DNA of 64,000 bases, taken from the NCBI RefSeq assembly GCF_020860705.1, contig NZ_JAJBTT010000054.1, forward strand, positions 62,001 to 126,000. Direction: 5' to 3'. The notes below the pieces were generated by a model. The model had not been told where the DNA came from. It saw nothing but the letters and a program-made list of their open reading frames with translations, and made no database searches. This document shows, piece by piece, positions 63,201 through 64,000 of the stretch; the first letter of the stretch is position 1, and every line of letters begins with the position of its first letter. This DNA comes from Akkermansia sp. (lineage in GTDB: Bacteria; Verrucomicrobiota; Verrucomicrobiia; Verrucomicrobiales; Akkermansiaceae). The translations under genes were made by a program, and so were the position numbers.

Positions 63201-63212
63201 TAAGCATCGGTC

Positions 63213-63620
63213 ATGATACGCAAAAACTTTCCTGATCTGGAGCTGAGCAACAGCCTGGAGGATTACATTGAGGCAGTCCGCAACATTGAACTGGAAAAAG
63301 GGCGCGCCGCCGTAGGAGAGATCGCCGAGGCCCTGAACGTGAAAAAACCTTCCGTCTCCCTGGCCATGAGGCAGCTGAAGGAACGCGGACTGGTGGAATA
63401 TACGCAGTATTCTCCCATTGTACTGACCAGGGAGGGCCGTTATTATGCGGACCGCGTCATTTCCTGCCACACCATGGTGAAGGAGTTCCTTATCACGGTA
63501 TTGAAAATGGAGGAAAAGCGTGCGGACGAGGTGGCTTGCGGGATTGAACACATCATGACGCTGGAGGAAATTTCCAGATTTCAGTTCCTGACGGACTATT
63601 GCCGGAAGAGTGGAAAGTAG
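63213..63620 (+). CDS. DtxR/MntR-family metal-dependent regulator
   Basis: 135 residues, short form without the SH3-like domain. A winged HTH (about 15-70: VGEIAEALNVKKPSVSLAMRQLKERGLVEYTQYSPIVLTREG) precedes the dimerisation/metal domain (about 85-130: CHTMVKEFL, DEVACGIEHIMTLEEISRF), where Cys/His/Glu residues sit in the usual metal-1 and metal-2 places. It most likely senses Mn2+ or Fe2+ and represses transcription at the palindromes just upstream. Direct targets other than itself are not visible, apart from the possible microprotein. Confidence 0.92.
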   Translation: MIRKNFPDLELSNSLEDYIEAVRNIELEKGRAAVGEIAEALNVKKPSVSLAMRQLKERGLVEYTQYSPIVLTREGRYYADRVISCHTMVKEFLITVLKMEEKRADEVACGIEHIMTLEEISRFQFLTDYCRKSGK

Positions 63621-64000
63621 GGGAACCCGGACGTTTTAAAGGGATGGTTCATGCAGGAATGAATCATCCCATTGCCTTGATGATGGACGGCCTTTTTTGG
63701 TGGCAGGCAGAGACGTGTAGTGCGCGCTGACGGTTCACCGTGGAAGCATGATGGAGGAATGTGGGGCTGGCCGGACAATCAGCCCGCCTATGGACATCAG
63801 AATCAGGGAGGAGTTCCACCGGGGATGAATCCCCAAGGGTCCTTGTTGTTGATGCACCCCCAAGGTCATTTTTGATGGGATGGTTGGTGGCTTTGGCGGC
63901 ATGCAGACGCTTCTTTCCCGGACAGGGTAGGTGCATGTTCAAACGGCGCGCTTTTTACAGTGTTCCTAAGATTTTAAATCATGATTAATTAGTTTGAACT
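63621..64000. other. Right-end intergenic region
   Basis: A hairpin with a 12-bp stem (one G-U pair) GGGATGGTTCAT (63641-63652)/ATGAATCATCCC (63659-63670) lies 20 bp past the DtxR stop. No T-run follows. The remaining sequence has no supported gene; the frames present are short and mixed. Confidence 0.4.

Larger units (their letters stand above)
62780..63212. other. Intergenic region with metal-type operators and a candidate microprotein
   Basis: It holds an inverted repeat GGGGAACGCG (62811-62820)/CGCGTTCCCC (62880-62889), a possible small Cys-rich ORF on the minus strand (62859-63080), two TTAG/CTAA-type palindromes and the promoter of the DtxR gene. Confidence 0.6.

Noticed and set aside
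63761..63988. Short frame at the right end
   Set aside because: Composition is mixed and no start signal or homologue is visible.
63587..64000. tRNA or structured RNA at the right end
   Set aside because: No cloverleaf or riboswitch fold was found by eye.

Overview
The window reads as chromosomal DNA of a mucin-degrading Verrucomicrobiota bacterium, most likely Akkermansia. The signs are three secreted sulfatases, a GH20 hexosaminidase, a PEP-CTERM protein, a Gram-negative envelope (BamA, RND pump, lipoproteins), Sel1 and ankyrin proteins, and an almost complete lack of Shine-Dalgarno motifs. The species call is inference; no search was run.

Layout. 0-7.7 kb: sulfatase plus truncated GH20 hexosaminidase (mucin glycan release), a thioredoxin-like lipoprotein, lepA, and small genes ending in a PEP-CTERM protein. 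7.7-8.6 kb: a non-coding island with two copies of a ~145 bp hairpin-rich repeat between two CGGATT-N3-AATCCG palindromes. 8.6-21.9 kb (minus strand): tRNA-Thr, tuf, tRNA-Trp, secE, nusG, rplK, rplA, rplJ, rplL, rpoB, rpoC, driven by a good sigma70-type promoter, with strong hairpins between rplJ/rplL, rplL/rpoB and rpoB/rpoC and an intrinsic terminator after rpoC. 21.9-26.5 kb: tig, clpP, clpX, tsaD. 26.7-32.2 kb (plus): bamA, a coiled-coil membrane protein, metF, a TPR membrane protein and a lipoprotein. 32.3-39.6 kb (minus): a heavy-metal-type RND efflux operon headed by a Cys-rich small protein and ending with a TetR regulator; its adaptor carries a metal-binding 17-residue tandem repeat. 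39.7-43.7 kb: a decayed stretch, an ankyrin protein paired with a POT/MFS-like transporter, and a YugP-like protein that has lost its zinc motif. 43.8-48.4 kb: a PA14-tailed sulfatase, a small exported protein and two Sel1 paralogues. 48.5-52.0 kb: a SahR-like ArsR-methyltransferase fusion divergent from metK-ahcY. 52.4-58.6 kb: a second close sulfatase paralogue, recQ and two divergent glycosyltransferase paralogues, one broken by a single-base frameshift. 58.6-64 kb: an exported barrel-like protein coupled to nadB, a SpoU methyltransferase, a metallophosphatase and a DtxR/MntR regulator with two palindromic operators, one of them in front of a possible Cys-rich microprotein.

Most of the window is housekeeping or catabolic. 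The parts least explained by known families are the 7.7-8.2 kb repeat island, the metal-regulated intergenic region at 62.8-63.2 kb, the Cys- and His-repeat metal-binding parts of the RND operon, and the frameshifted glycosyltransferase pair. I found no CRISPR array, prophage, transposase or rRNA.
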